31,823 nucleotides of DNA from JBCBWG01 sp039186015 (lineage in GTDB: Bacteria > Pseudomonadota > Alphaproteobacteria > Rhizobiales > Hyphomicrobiaceae), in contig JBCDAH010000050.1 of NCBI GenBank assembly GCA_039186015.1, positions 1-31,823 on the forward strand. The letters run 5' to 3'. This document shows, piece by piece, positions 15,300 through 23,814 of the stretch. Under the pieces are notes generated by a model. It saw only the letters and a list, made by a program, of their open reading frames with translations, was not told the DNA's origin and ran no database searches. The translations under genes and the position numbers were made by a program. The stretch's first letter is position 1. Each line of letters starts with the position of its first letter.

Positions 15300-16412
15300 T
15301 TATTGCACCACTAACTCAGCCTGGAGCGCGCCGGCCGTCTTGGTCGCCTGAAGGATCGCGATGATCCCTTGCGGTTTCAGGCCCATCATGTTCAGCGCTG
15401 CGACCAAGGTGTCGAGGTTGACCCCCTTGAGCTTCACGAACCTACCCTCTTCCTCACGCGCTTCGACTGCCGTGTCCGTTGTCACCACCGTTTGGCCGTC
15501 GGAAAATGGAAGCGGCTGAGACACATTCGGCGTTTCGGTGACTCGCACAGTGAGATTGCCATGCGCCACCGCCACCTCCGTAACCTTGACGTTGTGGCCA
15601 ATCACAATCGTCCCGGTTCGCTCATCGACGACAACGCGCGCCGGCACATCAGGTTGAACACGCAATGCGCCGATGGCCGCGACCATGCGCGTCGGGTCGG
15701 TTCGCGGGGGGAGCTTCACGTGCACGGTGCCCGGCCCATCAACGCGCGCAGCCGCGCGCCCGTGAGCGCGGCGCAGAAACGTGTTGATCGCATCGGTTAT
15801 TGCAACCGACGTTGCGAAATCCGGGTTCTTGAGATCAAACGTCAATGTGCCGCCGGCAGCAAGCTGACCTGGCGCCTTGCGTTCCACCAGCGCGCCGCCG
15901 CTGATACGACCGGCCGTTGGAACACCGCTTGTCAGAGTTTCGTTCTGCCCCTTAGCGTCGAAGCCGGAGACTATGACCGCACCTTGGGCGACTGCGTAAA
16001 TCTTGCCGTCCGGTCCATAAAGCGGCGTCCTGATTAGCGCACCGCCCACCAGTGACGATGCATCGCCAATCGACGCAACCGTCACATCAATCTTGGTGCC
16101 CGTACCGGCAAAGGCCGGCAGTTCCGCGGTAATGATAACAGCGGCGACGTTCCGCGTCCGTGCTTCGGACTTGCGCACGTTGACGCCCAGCCGCTCCAGC
16201 ATGGAGCGCACCGAAAGTTCCGTAAAAGGCGCATTGGACAGGCTGTCGCCCGTGCCTTTCAAACCACTGACCAGTCCATATCCGATAAGCTGGTTCGCGC
16301 GGACGCCCCGGACCGTTGTGATATCCTTGATCCGAACGGTTGCTGCTGCAGAAACGGCAAGGCTGCCGGCAAGGGCCAGCAGCGTCAAAGCGACCGCAAT
16401 GAGCTTTTTCAT
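15300..16412 (-). CDS. flgI: Flagellar P-ring protein FlgI
   Basis: Periplasmic P-ring subunit surrounding the rod in the peptidoglycan layer. A signal peptide (about 1-23, MKKLIAVALTLLALAGSLAV) precedes the strongly conserved start of the mature protein, RIKDITTVRGVRANQLIGYGLVSGLKGTGD. A C-terminal ALNMMGLKPQGIIAILQATKTAGAL motif closes it. At 370 residues it has the normal length. The ATG overlaps the flgA stop by 4 bp. A 90-bp gap separates it from motE downstream. Confidence 0.96.
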   Translation of the reverse strand: MKKLIAVALTLLALAGSLAVSAAATVRIKDITTVRGVRANQLIGYGLVSGLKGTGDSLSNAPFTELSVRSMLERLGVNVRKSEARTRNVAAVIITAELPAFAGTGTKIDVTVASIGDASSLVGGALIRTPLYGPDGKIYAVAQGAVIVSGFDAKGQNETLTSGVPTAGRISGGALVERKAPGQLAAGGTLTFDLKNPDFATSVAITDAINTFLRRAHGRAAARVDGPGTVHVKLPPRTDPTRMVAAIGALRVQPDVPARVVVDERTGTIVIGHNVKVTEVAVAHGNLTVRVTETPNVSQPLPFSDGQTVVTTDTAVEAREEEGRFVKLKGVNLDTLVAALNMMGLKPQGIIAILQATKTAGALQAELVVQ

Positions 16413-16891
16413 TTTCGAATCCCAACCTCAACAACACCGCTCGGCCGAACGACACCGTGGATGATCGAGCCACTATCAACGTTGCGCACCCGCGCCGACT
16501 TCCCGACAATTCCGGGGCCCAAAGCCACGCCAACGGCAGTGATCCGCAACCCTCCGACCGCAAGAACCATTGAAACGCGCTCACCAGTCTTGAATGCATA
16601 AGCCTCACGCACCGCGCTCAGAGGAATCGCGCGCCCCGCGGGGAGCGTGTGCCGCGCCACCTTGCCTGTAACTTGCCGCGCATGCATGGCATACGACCGG
16701 CGTGCGCCGTCGGGCACGATCATGCGCGCGCTGCGCAGCGTTTCCACCGTGAGGCGGTCGCCCGGATAGACCGTGGCAGCCGGAACCGGCAGGTTCATCA
16801 GTCGCGAGCCGGCCAATGCCGGTTTTACAAGCGACAGGCCCACGACCGAAGCTAAAATGGCAGACCAAAGCTGCCTGCCGGCGGTTTTCAT
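16409..16891 (-). CDS. flgA: P-ring assembly chaperone FlgA
   Basis: Periplasmic chaperone that helps FlgI assemble into the P ring. The 160 residues begin with a signal peptide (about 1-27, ending KPALAGS). The SAF-like domain (VYPGDRLTVETL, then LPAGRAIPLSAV) and the conserved C-terminal part (AFKTGERVSMVLAVGGLRITAVGVAL) follow. It is coupled to flgI by a 4-bp overlap and lies 27 bp after flgG. Confidence 0.92.
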   Translation of the reverse strand: MKTAGRQLWSAILASVVGLSLVKPALAGSRLMNLPVPAATVYPGDRLTVETLRSARMIVPDGARRSYAMHARQVTGKVARHTLPAGRAIPLSAVREAYAFKTGERVSMVLAVGGLRITAVGVALGPGIVGKSARVRNVDSGSIIHGVVRPSGVVEVGIRK

Positions 16892-16918
16892 ATCAGGCCT
16901 CCCGTCGCCCCAACGCTA

Positions 16919-17707
16919 TTAACGAATGCCCTTGGACACAGTCCCGAGCATTTCATCCGCCGCCTGAATGATCTTGGAATTCATTTCGTAGGCGCGCTGC
17001 GCCGATATCAATTCCGTCAATTCTTTCACCGGATCCACGTTCGAGGACTCAAGGTAGCCTTGCGTGATTGTGCCGATGCTGTTTTCCCCCGGCACACCGG
17101 TTACAGCTGTGCCGGATGCCGTCGTCGCCTGGAACAGATTTCCGCTCATCGGCTTCAGACCGGCCGGATTTGCGAATATCGCCAAGGTCAACTGGCCAAT
17201 CTCCTGGGGCTCTTGCTGCCCATCAATCGTTGCAAAGACCTGACCGCTCTGGTTGATCGTGATTTTTGTCGTGTTCTCAGGGACGGTAATATTCGGCGTG
17301 ACCAGGTAACCGTCCGAGTTCACCAGCTGGCCGTTTGCATTCTTGTTGAATGAGCCGGATCGGGAGTAGACCGTCTCTCCGTTTGGGCCCGTGATCTGGA
17401 AGAAGCCGCGGCCGTTGATTGCGACGTCCAGATCGTTTCCGGTTTCAGCCAGTGCACCTTGAATGTGAATATTGCGTACTGCGGTCGGCTTCACCCCCAA
17501 GCCAACGCGGATGCCTGTCGGACTGCCGGCTTCGCCCGCAACGGTCGGCGCTCCTTCTGCTTTCTGTACCTGATAAAGCAAGTCAGAAAACTCTGCGCGA
17601 CCGCGCTTAAACCCCGTCGTATTAATGTTCGCGACATTGTTGGAAATGACTTCAACGTTCAGCTGTTGCGCCGTCATGCCCGTCGCGGCAATTGCCAGAG
17701 CTTTCAT
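16919..17707 (-). CDS. flgG: Flagellar distal rod protein FlgG
   Basis: Distal rod subunit exported by the flagellar type III system. The N-terminal rod motif (AATGMTAQQLNVEVISNN followed by ANINTTGFKR) and C-terminal motif (QGYLESSNVDPVKELTELI then AQRAYEMNSKIIQ) are textbook FlgG, as is the 262-residue length. There is no signal peptide, as expected for a flagellar export substrate. It lies 13 bp after fliE. Confidence 0.97.
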   Translation of the reverse strand: MKALAIAATGMTAQQLNVEVISNNVANINTTGFKRGRAEFSDLLYQVQKAEGAPTVAGEAGSPTGIRVGLGVKPTAVRNIHIQGALAETGNDLDVAINGRGFFQITGPNGETVYSRSGSFNKNANGQLVNSDGYLVTPNITVPENTTKITINQSGQVFATIDGQQEPQEIGQLTLAIFANPAGLKPMSGNLFQATTASGTAVTGVPGENSIGTITQGYLESSNVDPVKELTELISAQRAYEMNSKIIQAADEMLGTVSKGIR

Positions 17708-17720
17708 ACTACGTTCCTCG

Positions 17721-18056
17721 TCAAATCGTCATTCGGCTGACTTCGAGATACGCGGAAACGACTTTCTCCCGAACTGCGAGCGCGGCCTGCAAACTCTGCT
17801 CAGCGCTCATCACTTTCTGCACAACTTCATGAATGGGCGCCTGCCCCCTCAACCCCGAGATCGATGCGGCTTCCGCCGATTTCAGGTCGTTGGAAACTGA
17901 CGCCATTGCGGCGACCATCGCCTCAGCAAAGCTCTCCGTCAGCTTGTTGGCGCTAGAGCCAGGTGCTGCGCCCGGCGTGTTGGACAGGTTCGTCGGAAAC
18001 GTGCCGTCATTGTTACCGAGTGTCGGTAACGCGATACCGCTCAGTGGCGTGATCAT
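17721..18056 (-). CDS. fliE: Flagellar hook-basal body protein FliE
   Basis: Joins the MS ring and export gate to the proximal rod. It is about 111 residues. The C-terminal motif HEVVQKVMSAEQSLQAALAVREKVVSAYLEVSRM is the FliE signature. The ATG at 18056 is preferred, with AGGGG 6 nt upstream. A GTG one codon earlier overlaps the flgC stop. Confidence 0.93.
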   Translation of the reverse strand: MITPLSGIALPTLGNNDGTFPTNLSNTPGAAPGSSANKLTESFAEAMVAAMASVSNDLKSAEAASISGLRGQAPIHEVVQKVMSAEQSLQAALAVREKVVSAYLEVSRMTI

Positions 18057-18475
18057 CACCTTCCCCTCATCAGTTCAATCAGGCTGTTGACCATTTCCCG
18101 GCTCTGGCGGACGACCTGCAGGTTCGCCTGATAAGAGCGATTGGCTTCCCTGAGGTCCGTCATCTCGACGAGCGCGTTGACATTCGGGAGCTTGATATAG
18201 CCGTTTTCGTCCGCCGCGCTGTGACCGGGTCGGTGCTCCAAACGAAACGGAGTCGAGTCCTGGCCAATACTGGATACGCGAACGAGCGTGGCACCACTTG
18301 TCGAGTCCAAAACGGACTGAAAACTGATTGTCTTTCGCCGATACGCATCGGCACCGGCGGTTTCACCGGTCGAGTTAATATTGGCGAGGTTTTCTGAAAC
18401 AACGCGCAGGCGCTGTGATTGAACATTAAGCCCGGACGACGCTATACGAATCGCGCTGACAAGATCGTCGGCCAT
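18056..18475 (-). CDS. flgC: Flagellar proximal rod protein FlgC
   Basis: Proximal rod subunit. The N-terminal rod motif (IASSGLNVQSQRLRVVSENLANINSTG) and C-terminal NALVEMTDLREANRSYQANLQVV are characteristic, and 139 residues is the usual length. A good AAAGG Shine-Dalgarno lies 7 nt before the ATG. It sits 3 bp after flgB and overlaps fliE. Confidence 0.95.
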   Translation of the reverse strand: MADDLVSAIRIASSGLNVQSQRLRVVSENLANINSTGETAGADAYRRKTISFQSVLDSTSGATLVRVSSIGQDSTPFRLEHRPGHSAADENGYIKLPNVNALVEMTDLREANRSYQANLQVVRQSREMVNSLIELMRGR

Positions 18476-18478
18476 GTG

Positions 18479-18859
18479 TTAACCTTTCGTACTTGCAAGC
18501 AGCATGCGATGGAATGCACTCAAAACGCCTGTCGTAACGGCGTTGGCGGATTTGATGTCACCGACTTTCGAGAGCTCGGTTTCCATACTTACGGTGTTGC
18601 CGGAGTGCTTAAATTCGGGCCCGGCAATGCTACGCAGCTCTACGCCACCCGGCGTGGATGCCGCAGGCTGGAAATGCAAGCGATGCGTTGTAGATATCGA
18701 CGGCGCCACGTTGCTTAGAGTCTGCTCGAATGACACAACATCTTTAGCTTGATAGTTCGGCACATCCGCATTGGCGATATTGGACGCGACAGCGACGCTG
18801 CGCGCCGTCAACCAGGAAACGCGCTGTCCACCAAGGGCAAATACGTGCAAGTCGTTCAT
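18479..18859 (-). CDS. flgB: Flagellar proximal rod protein FlgB
   Basis: Proximal rod subunit. The conserved N-terminal rod motif reads TARSVAVASNIANADVPNYQAKDV, and the C-terminus has the helical SAFHRMLLAST end. The ATG at 18859 has TGGAG 7 nt upstream, so the longer reading from a TTG at 18883 is not preferred. It is about 126 residues. The 108-bp gap to the preceding orf138 contains a TATAGAT box at about 18885 without a convincing -35, so an internal promoter is possible. Confidence 0.92.
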   Translation of the reverse strand: MNDLHVFALGGQRVSWLTARSVAVASNIANADVPNYQAKDVVSFEQTLSNVAPSISTTHRLHFQPAASTPGGVELRSIAGPEFKHSGNTVSMETELSKVGDIKSANAVTTGVLSAFHRMLLASTKG

Positions 18860-18967
18860 GATCGGCTCCAGTTTCAATGCCAATCTATAGTCACAATCTT
18901 GCGCCGACCTGTTGAGCCAAAAAAGAAGGAAAATTCAGTCATGAAACAGTAGGGCCCGACCGCAGCG

Positions 18968-19384
18968 TCAAATACGGGCGGATTCAAGAGCGCATTGAAA
19001 TTTCGTCAAAGCGACATCGCCGCTGCCATTTACGTCTTCAGATTGCATATAGTCGATATTCACGGCAGCCGTGTCCGCACACACAATTATTCTATAAAAC
19101 ACTTCGATATTCCGGTTCTCGAACTTCATCGAGAACGAGATCCGCGGTGGCATTGTCCAACCCATCAGCAGTTCTGTGTCATCCACGAACTTGTTTGTTT
19201 TGGGCTTAAAATAGAGCTCACCGATTGATTCTAGTAATGATCTGACTGTTTCATTTTTCTGGAGTCGGACAAAAGCGATTAAATCTTCAACATTATGCTC
19301 GCGAATTTCGTTGGCGAACCCCGCAACATGTGCAGCCAACAAGGCCTCGTAATTTGGCAAATCAACAATCAGTTTCTGTTTCAT
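18968..19384 (-). CDS. Unrecognised 138-residue protein between flhB and flgB (orf138)
   Basis: I do not recognise this family. It follows flhB by 20 bp on the same strand and is read as part of the same transcript. The ATG is preceded by TGGAC at a plausible distance. There is no signal peptide, membrane segment or CxxC motif, so a soluble cytoplasmic protein is likely. The N-terminal half is helical and acidic (HVAGFANEIREHNVEDLIAF). The C-terminal half looks strand-rich (ISFSMKFENRNIEVFYRIIV, then AAVNIDYM). Its DNA is visibly richer in A+T than its neighbours. A role in export or as a chaperone is possible only by context. Confidence 0.65.
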   Translation of the reverse strand: MKQKLIVDLPNYEALLAAHVAGFANEIREHNVEDLIAFVRLQKNETVRSLLESIGELYFKPKTNKFVDDTELLMGWTMPPRISFSMKFENRNIEVFYRIIVCADTAAVNIDYMQSEDVNGSGDVALTKFQCALESARI

Positions 19385-19404
19385 GGCAGTCCAGCGCGTC
19401 TTTG

Positions 19405-20499
19405 TTATCGGATGGAAGGCGTAGGCAGCGGCGCGGGTTTCGGTCGCGACGATAGGAACAGAACAATTTCAGCAACGGCCCGGAAAAACTCCGGTGGAAT
19501 CTGCCGGTCCGTCTCCACCGCGGCATAGAGGGACCTGGCCAGGCTACGGTCTTCAACAATCGGAATATCGTGGGATTCCGCAATTTCCCTGATACGCAAT
19601 GCGAGTTCATCAACGCCTTTACCTACGACAATCGGCGCCGGAGTTTCCTCGCGGACATAACGCAGCGCGACTGCATAGTGCGTCGGGTTTGTAATGATTA
19701 CGGTCGCCTTCGGGATCTCTGCGATCATGCGGCGCCGGTTGCGATTGAGTGCAATGGACCGTTGGCGGGCTTTAACTTGCGGATCACCCTCCATCTGTTT
19801 TTGTTCGTCTTTCACTTCCTGCTTGGTCATACGCAAATCGTGAAGCCATTTGTACCGGGCCCACATCCAGTCCGCGACGGCAAGAACGGCCAGGAAGGCG
19901 CCGACCGTAAACAAGACCTGCGCGGAAATGGCTGCCAAGGTCTGCGGAAGTTCTCTGGGGTCGAGGCTAAGCGCATTTATGACATGCACCTCGTAGCTCA
20001 AAGCGGCAATCGTACCGACGACGGATGCCAGGCCGAACTTGAACAGCGCTTTCCCGAATTCAAAGCGGCCTTGGGGGCCGAATAAGCGCTCCCAGCCCTT
20101 GATAATCGACAGTCGCTTGGGGTCAGGCTTGATCCGGTGAGCGACGGCGCGCGGGACGCCCTGAGACGACGACGCCAAGAGGCCAACCACAACGAGTATC
20201 AGCAGAACGGGACTGAGCGCGAGGACGACGTGGTATCCGACCACACTGAATAGTGCGGTGGCATCGCCAGCGACCGAGATGCGGATATCCGAGGACCGTT
20301 CGAGAAGCAGGCTTAGAGGCGCTGTCGTATTCGACGTCATGAACTGCAACGGACCGAGAAGGATCACCGCTGCCGCAAGAATAGCTGCGCACGAACTCAC
20401 CTCGCGAGAGACAGGCGTATTGCCCTTCTCGATCGCGTCCATGATGCGCTTGGGCGTCGCTTCCTCTGTGCGGGACTGCTTGTCTGATTCCTCTGCCAC
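19405..20499 (-). CDS. flhB: Flagellar export switch protein FlhB
   Basis: Export gate protein whose self-cleavage and contact with FliK switch export from rod/hook to filament substrates. The N-terminus (ESDKQSRTEEATPKRIMDAIEKGNTPVSREVSS) is typical. Four hydrophobic segments follow, then a basic cytoplasmic linker and the autocleavage motif NPTH at about 271-274 in the context ATVIITNPTHYAVALRY. It starts with GTG preceded by GGAGG at 7 nt. Ending in PSIR at 364 residues, it has normal length. Confidence 0.97.
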   Translation of the reverse strand: MAEESDKQSRTEEATPKRIMDAIEKGNTPVSREVSSCAAILAAAVILLGPLQFMTSNTTAPLSLLLERSSDIRISVAGDATALFSVVGYHVVLALSPVLLILVVVGLLASSSQGVPRAVAHRIKPDPKRLSIIKGWERLFGPQGRFEFGKALFKFGLASVVGTIAALSYEVHVINALSLDPRELPQTLAAISAQVLFTVGAFLAVLAVADWMWARYKWLHDLRMTKQEVKDEQKQMEGDPQVKARQRSIALNRNRRRMIAEIPKATVIITNPTHYAVALRYVREETPAPIVVGKGVDELALRIREIAESHDIPIVEDRSLARSLYAAVETDRQIPPEFFRAVAEIVLFLSSRPKPAPLPTPSIR

Positions 20500-20603
20500 G
20501 CGCCGACCTCCTCAGAATAGAAACTCGCGGCCCAGCCTCGCTGCGAGCGGCGGCGACTTGCGTCAGACGGGTGCGGCTATCGCCGGACCTGCCAAGACCT
20601 CCG

Positions 20604-20735
20604 TCATTGGGGGGAGGCACGTCGCCTGCGACCAGATTCGCCGAAGCGATTTGCTTCGCGATACAGGTGGATCGTCGCGCCAACGACAGAGACTGCCAGC
20701 AGCCGGTGCCGCCGGAAGTTGCCAGGCCGTGTCAC
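20604..20735 (-). CDS. Possible 43-residue ORF coupled to fliN
   Basis: A GTG at 20735 overlaps the fliN stop as GTGA and opens a 43-codon frame (MTRPGNFRRHRLLAVSVVGA...). It is strongly basic, with one short hydrophobic stretch. It lies in the 232-bp gap between fliN and flhB, which otherwise shows no gene. The coupling geometry is the only real support, and it could be a remnant or chance. Confidence 0.22.
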   Translation of the reverse strand: MTRPGNFRRHRLLAVSVVGATIHLYREANRFGESGRRRRASPQ

Positions 20736-21061
20736 GACGCGCTCTTGCCGCCGACGACTTCGGTAATCGATACCGCAAAGCGCGGGCCTGCGCCGTCAAG
20801 GACAATCACCTCGCCGCGCGCGATGATGCGGTCGTTGACGACAATGTCCACCGGCTCCCCGACCTTGCGATCGAGCGGGATGACCGATCCGCGCGATAGG
20901 TCCATCAGTTTGGAAACCGGCATCTTCGTGGAGCCGAGGACGATTTTTACCGATACCGGAATCTGCAGAACGGTGTTCCGTCCGGAGGCCAGCCAGTCCA
21001 TGTCGCCTTCGGTCGCGAGCTCGTTGTCGCCGATTGCTTCCACGTCTATCGCATTTGACAT
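20732..21061 (-). CDS. fliN: Flagellar motor switch protein FliN
   Basis: Lowest component of the C ring and docking point for the FliH/FliI export ATPase. It is 109 residues with a short acidic N-terminus, then a SpoA domain: IPVSVKIVLGSTKMPVSKLMDL, GSVIPLDRKVGEPVDIVVND and IARGEVIVLDG, which closely match the family. It lies 95 bp after motA. Its partners fliM and fliG are 18 kb away at the other end of the window. Confidence 0.95.
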   Translation of the reverse strand: MSNAIDVEAIGDNELATEGDMDWLASGRNTVLQIPVSVKIVLGSTKMPVSKLMDLSRGSVIPLDRKVGEPVDIVVNDRIIARGEVIVLDGAGPRFAVSITEVVGGKSAS

Positions 21062-21156
21062 GCTCTACCTTTCGCTCGTCACGTATGCCGGTGCCGGAGC
21101 GCCGCAGCACAGAGCGCTGCACGCACCGCTACCTTGTGTTTGTATTACCCGCAGGA

Positions 21157-22023
21157 CTACGCAGCATTCGCGCCAGCCAGGCTCGACAGTTCCTCGAGAT
21201 CCTCGACCGAAGGTCGGTCTGATGCCGATATCGCCTTGCGACCGTGCTCAACTGCAATCTGCGGCACCGCGCCATTCATCAGCGCGAGTAGCGTTTGTTT
21301 GGCGACCACATACCGTTGCATCTTCTTGGTGCGAATCAACTTGGTCTGGGTTGCAATCGGCGTCACCACCGCATAGGAGAAGAAGATGCCGGCAAATGTT
21401 CCGACCAAGGCCGCTCCGATGAGCTTGCCAAGAATCTCCGGCGACTGGTCGAGTGCGCCCATCGCTTTGATCACACCGAGAACCGCGGCAACGATCCCCA
21501 AAGCCGGTAGACCTTCAGAAACGGCAACGAGTGCGTTGTAGGCCTTGAGCTTGTCCTGCCGCACCGTTTCAATCTCTTCGTCCATCAGCGATTCGATCTC
21601 GTGGGTTCGCGCATTGCCCATGAGAATGAGGCGCATGTAATCGCAAATGAACGCGACAATGTCTTTGCTCTTCATCAATTTGGGAAACTGAGAAAAGATC
21701 GCCGACTCTTCCGGTGCATCAATATGAGCTTCAACTTCACCACGTGACTTCGTTCGCAATTCCCGCATAAGAAGAAAAAGGCATCCAAGTATCTCGAGAT
21801 AATCTGATCTCTTCGGCATGTCGCTTGTGAGCGTCTCCATTAGCGCAACGCCAGTATCTTTAATGACTTTAAATGGATTTGCGACAATAAACGTGCCCAA
21901 AGCGGCGCCGCAAATGATCACATACTCCCATGGCTGCCAGATAACACTGACCTTCCCCCCCATGGCGGCAAAGCCACCGAGGACACAGCCCAGGGTTACG
22001 ATTAGACCAACTATGATGGTCAC
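21157..22023 (-). CDS. motA: Flagellar motor stator protein MotA
   Basis: Proton-channel stator subunit working with MotB. The 288 residues show four hydrophobic segments: two at the N-terminus and two after the cytoplasmic loop. The latter contain the conserved prolines in EGLPALGIVAAVLGVIKAMG and SYAVVTPIATQ. The cytoplasmic loop carries the charged stretch RTHEIESLMDEEIETVRQDK, which normally faces FliG. The start is GTG with a GTGGAG Shine-Dalgarno 7 nt upstream. It is the first gene of the minus-strand motA-to-fliP series. The divergent gap to the DUF1217 gene (22024-22298) should contain promoters in both directions, but I could not identify them. Confidence 0.95.
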   Translation of the reverse strand: MTIIVGLIVTLGCVLGGFAAMGGKVSVIWQPWEYVIICGAALGTFIVANPFKVIKDTGVALMETLTSDMPKRSDYLEILGCLFLLMRELRTKSRGEVEAHIDAPEESAIFSQFPKLMKSKDIVAFICDYMRLILMGNARTHEIESLMDEEIETVRQDKLKAYNALVAVSEGLPALGIVAAVLGVIKAMGALDQSPEILGKLIGAALVGTFAGIFFSYAVVTPIATQTKLIRTKKMQRYVVAKQTLLALMNGAVPQIAVEHGRKAISASDRPSVEDLEELSSLAGANAA

Positions 22024-22298
22024 CGCCGTGCTCCACTTTGAATAGCATCAATGCAAATATCTCATAATGCATAGGACCTTGCGTGGACCTGTGGTAACCG
22101 CGGATTTGTCGGCATGGGTCGCGCGGCGGATTGCGAAACGTCTCTGCGGAAAGGCCGACTCTCCGAACAGTGACATCGAAGGCACATCGCGCCCCGAAAC
22201 CACGCGGCTGGCCGCCGCACCGCGCCTCTGGCTCAGCCCGCCGCAAGCCCGACACCAGCTGAAGCAGCGATAGTGCAGACCGAGAAATGGAGGATGGT

Positions 22299-23075
22299 AT
22301 GTGGTCGACAATCGAAGCCTATCGACTTATTTCGAATGATTTGACCGCCGCACTCGACCGTAAGGCGCAAGAGCCTGATATAGAGCGTGAAATTGCATAC
22401 TACCGCGAAAATATCGCAGATATCGATACGATAGACGATTTCATGGAAAATGATCGTATCTATCAATTCGCGATGCGCGCGTACGGTCTTGAAGAAATGA
22501 TCTACGCCAAGGGCTTTATCAGAAAGCTCCTTGAGGAGGGTGTGAACGATTCGTCGAGCCTGGCGAATCAGCTTGTGGACTCTCGATACAAGGAGTTTGC
22601 GGAAGTCTTTAATTTCGAGGGCTTGGGCACGACGGCGACAATATTCGATCGCGCGCAAGAAGGCACTGTCGATTTGTATGTCCGGCAAAGGCTCGAAACC
22701 GATGCTGGCGCCGACAATGAGGGTGTTCGGCTGGCTCTGTACTTCCAGCGGCAGGCGCCAGACATTACGACCGGCTACGGTCTGTTGGCTGATCCAGCTG
22801 TGCTCAAAGTCGCGCAGACACTCGCCAACCTCCCAGAATCGTCTAGCTCCGTCGATATCGATCGCCAGGCCGAGATCTTGGAAGAGCGCATCGACATCGA
22901 GGACTTCCAAGACCCTGTGAAGCTCGAGGAATTGATGCAGCGCTTTACAGTGCTCTGGGAGATGAACAACGGTTCAACGAGTTCGACCTCGACGCCGAAC
23001 GTTCTCATTGCAGGATCAGCTTTTGGAATCTCTGAAAGCCTGTTGTCACAGATCCAGAACTTCAAGAAAGGTTAG
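22299..23075 (+). CDS. DUF1217 flagellar-associated protein
   Basis: DUF1217 proteins are found in rhizobial flagellar clusters, often just ahead of flgF; their exact role is not established. The 258 residues are largely helical and acidic with no signal peptide or membrane segment. Recognisable blocks are SNDLTAALDRKAQEPDIERE, the repeated IAYYRENIADIDTIDDF and RIYQFAMRAYGLE. The start at 22299 is chosen because GGAGG lies 5 nt upstream; an ATG four codons earlier sits inside that Shine-Dalgarno. It diverges from motA and is followed 8 bp later by flgF. Confidence 0.8.
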   Translation: MWSTIEAYRLISNDLTAALDRKAQEPDIEREIAYYRENIADIDTIDDFMENDRIYQFAMRAYGLEEMIYAKGFIRKLLEEGVNDSSSLANQLVDSRYKEFAEVFNFEGLGTTATIFDRAQEGTVDLYVRQRLETDAGADNEGVRLALYFQRQAPDITTGYGLLADPAVLKVAQTLANLPESSSSVDIDRQAEILEERIDIEDFQDPVKLEELMQRFTVLWEMNNGSTSSTSTPNVLIAGSAFGISESLLSQIQNFKKG

Positions 23076-23083
23076 TTGAGGTC

Positions 23084-23809
23084 ATGGAGTCGGGTCTCTA
23101 CGTCGCGCTATCTGCCCAGCTCGCGCTTCAGCAGCGCTTGGATACGGTCGCAAACAACGTCGCAAACTCAGCAACGCCGGGCTATCGCGCGGAGCACGTA
23201 GACTTCGACACCGTGCTGTCCGAGAAGGGGTCCGAGTCGGTTGCTTTCGTCTCGGATGGCACATCGACGTTCTCGCCGCAGCCAGGGGCCGCAAAGCGAA
23301 CCGGCAATCCGCTGGATGCTGCGATACACGGCCAGGGCTTTTTCGCGATCCAGACACCGGGTGGTACGGTCTATACGCGGGACGGCCGCATGCAGATATC
23401 CGCCACTGGTGAGCTTCAAAGTACCACGGGTCATCCGATACTCGACGTTGGCGGCGCACCCATACGCGTCAACGCGAACCTCGGGCCGATCGAGATTACG
23501 CGCGGCGGCAAGATTACGCAGAACGGCAATGCGGTTGCGTCGCTCGGGCTCTTCTCATTGCCCAAAGAGGCAGAACTGACGCGCTACGGCACGTCTGGGT
23601 TCACCTCAACCGTGCCCGGCGAGCCGGTTGTCGACTTCACGTCAAATGGCGTCGTTCAAGGCTATGTTGAAGGATCCAACGTCAACCCCGTTTCTGAGAT
23701 GACGCGACTGATTGCGATCTCACGGACGTTTGAGGCGATATCGGCATCCATCGACCAGCGCGACGGCACATTTAGAGAAGCAATCCGCGTCCTTTCAGGC
23801 GGGAACTAA
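23084..23809 (+). CDS. flgF: Flagellar proximal rod protein FlgF
   Basis: Rod subunit. The N-terminal motif SAQLALQQRLDTVANNVANSATPGYRAEHVDF, the central HGQGFFAIQTPGGTVYTRDG and the C-terminal QGYVEGSNVNPVSEMTRLIAISRTFEA define the FlgF/FlgG family. The MESGLYVALSAQ start and 241-residue length fit FlgF rather than FlgG, which is encoded separately at 16919-17707. It lies between the DUF1217 gene and fliI. Confidence 0.95.
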   Translation: MESGLYVALSAQLALQQRLDTVANNVANSATPGYRAEHVDFDTVLSEKGSESVAFVSDGTSTFSPQPGAAKRTGNPLDAAIHGQGFFAIQTPGGTVYTRDGRMQISATGELQSTTGHPILDVGGAPIRVNANLGPIEITRGGKITQNGNAVASLGLFSLPKEAELTRYGTSGFTSTVPGEPVVDFTSNGVVQGYVEGSNVNPVSEMTRLIAISRTFEAISASIDQRDGTFREAIRVLSGGN

Positions 23810-23814
23810 GGTCC

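Noticed and set aside
20123..20683. 186-codon minus-strand frame running through the start of flhB
   Set aside because: Out of frame with the clearly real flhB for most of its length, with Arg-rich shadow composition.
11000..22300. CtrA sites (TTAA-N7-TTAA) in the intergenic regions
   Set aside because: I looked in the flagellin, flgB and motA upstream regions because CtrA controls flagella in many alphaproteobacteria. No convincing full site was found by eye.
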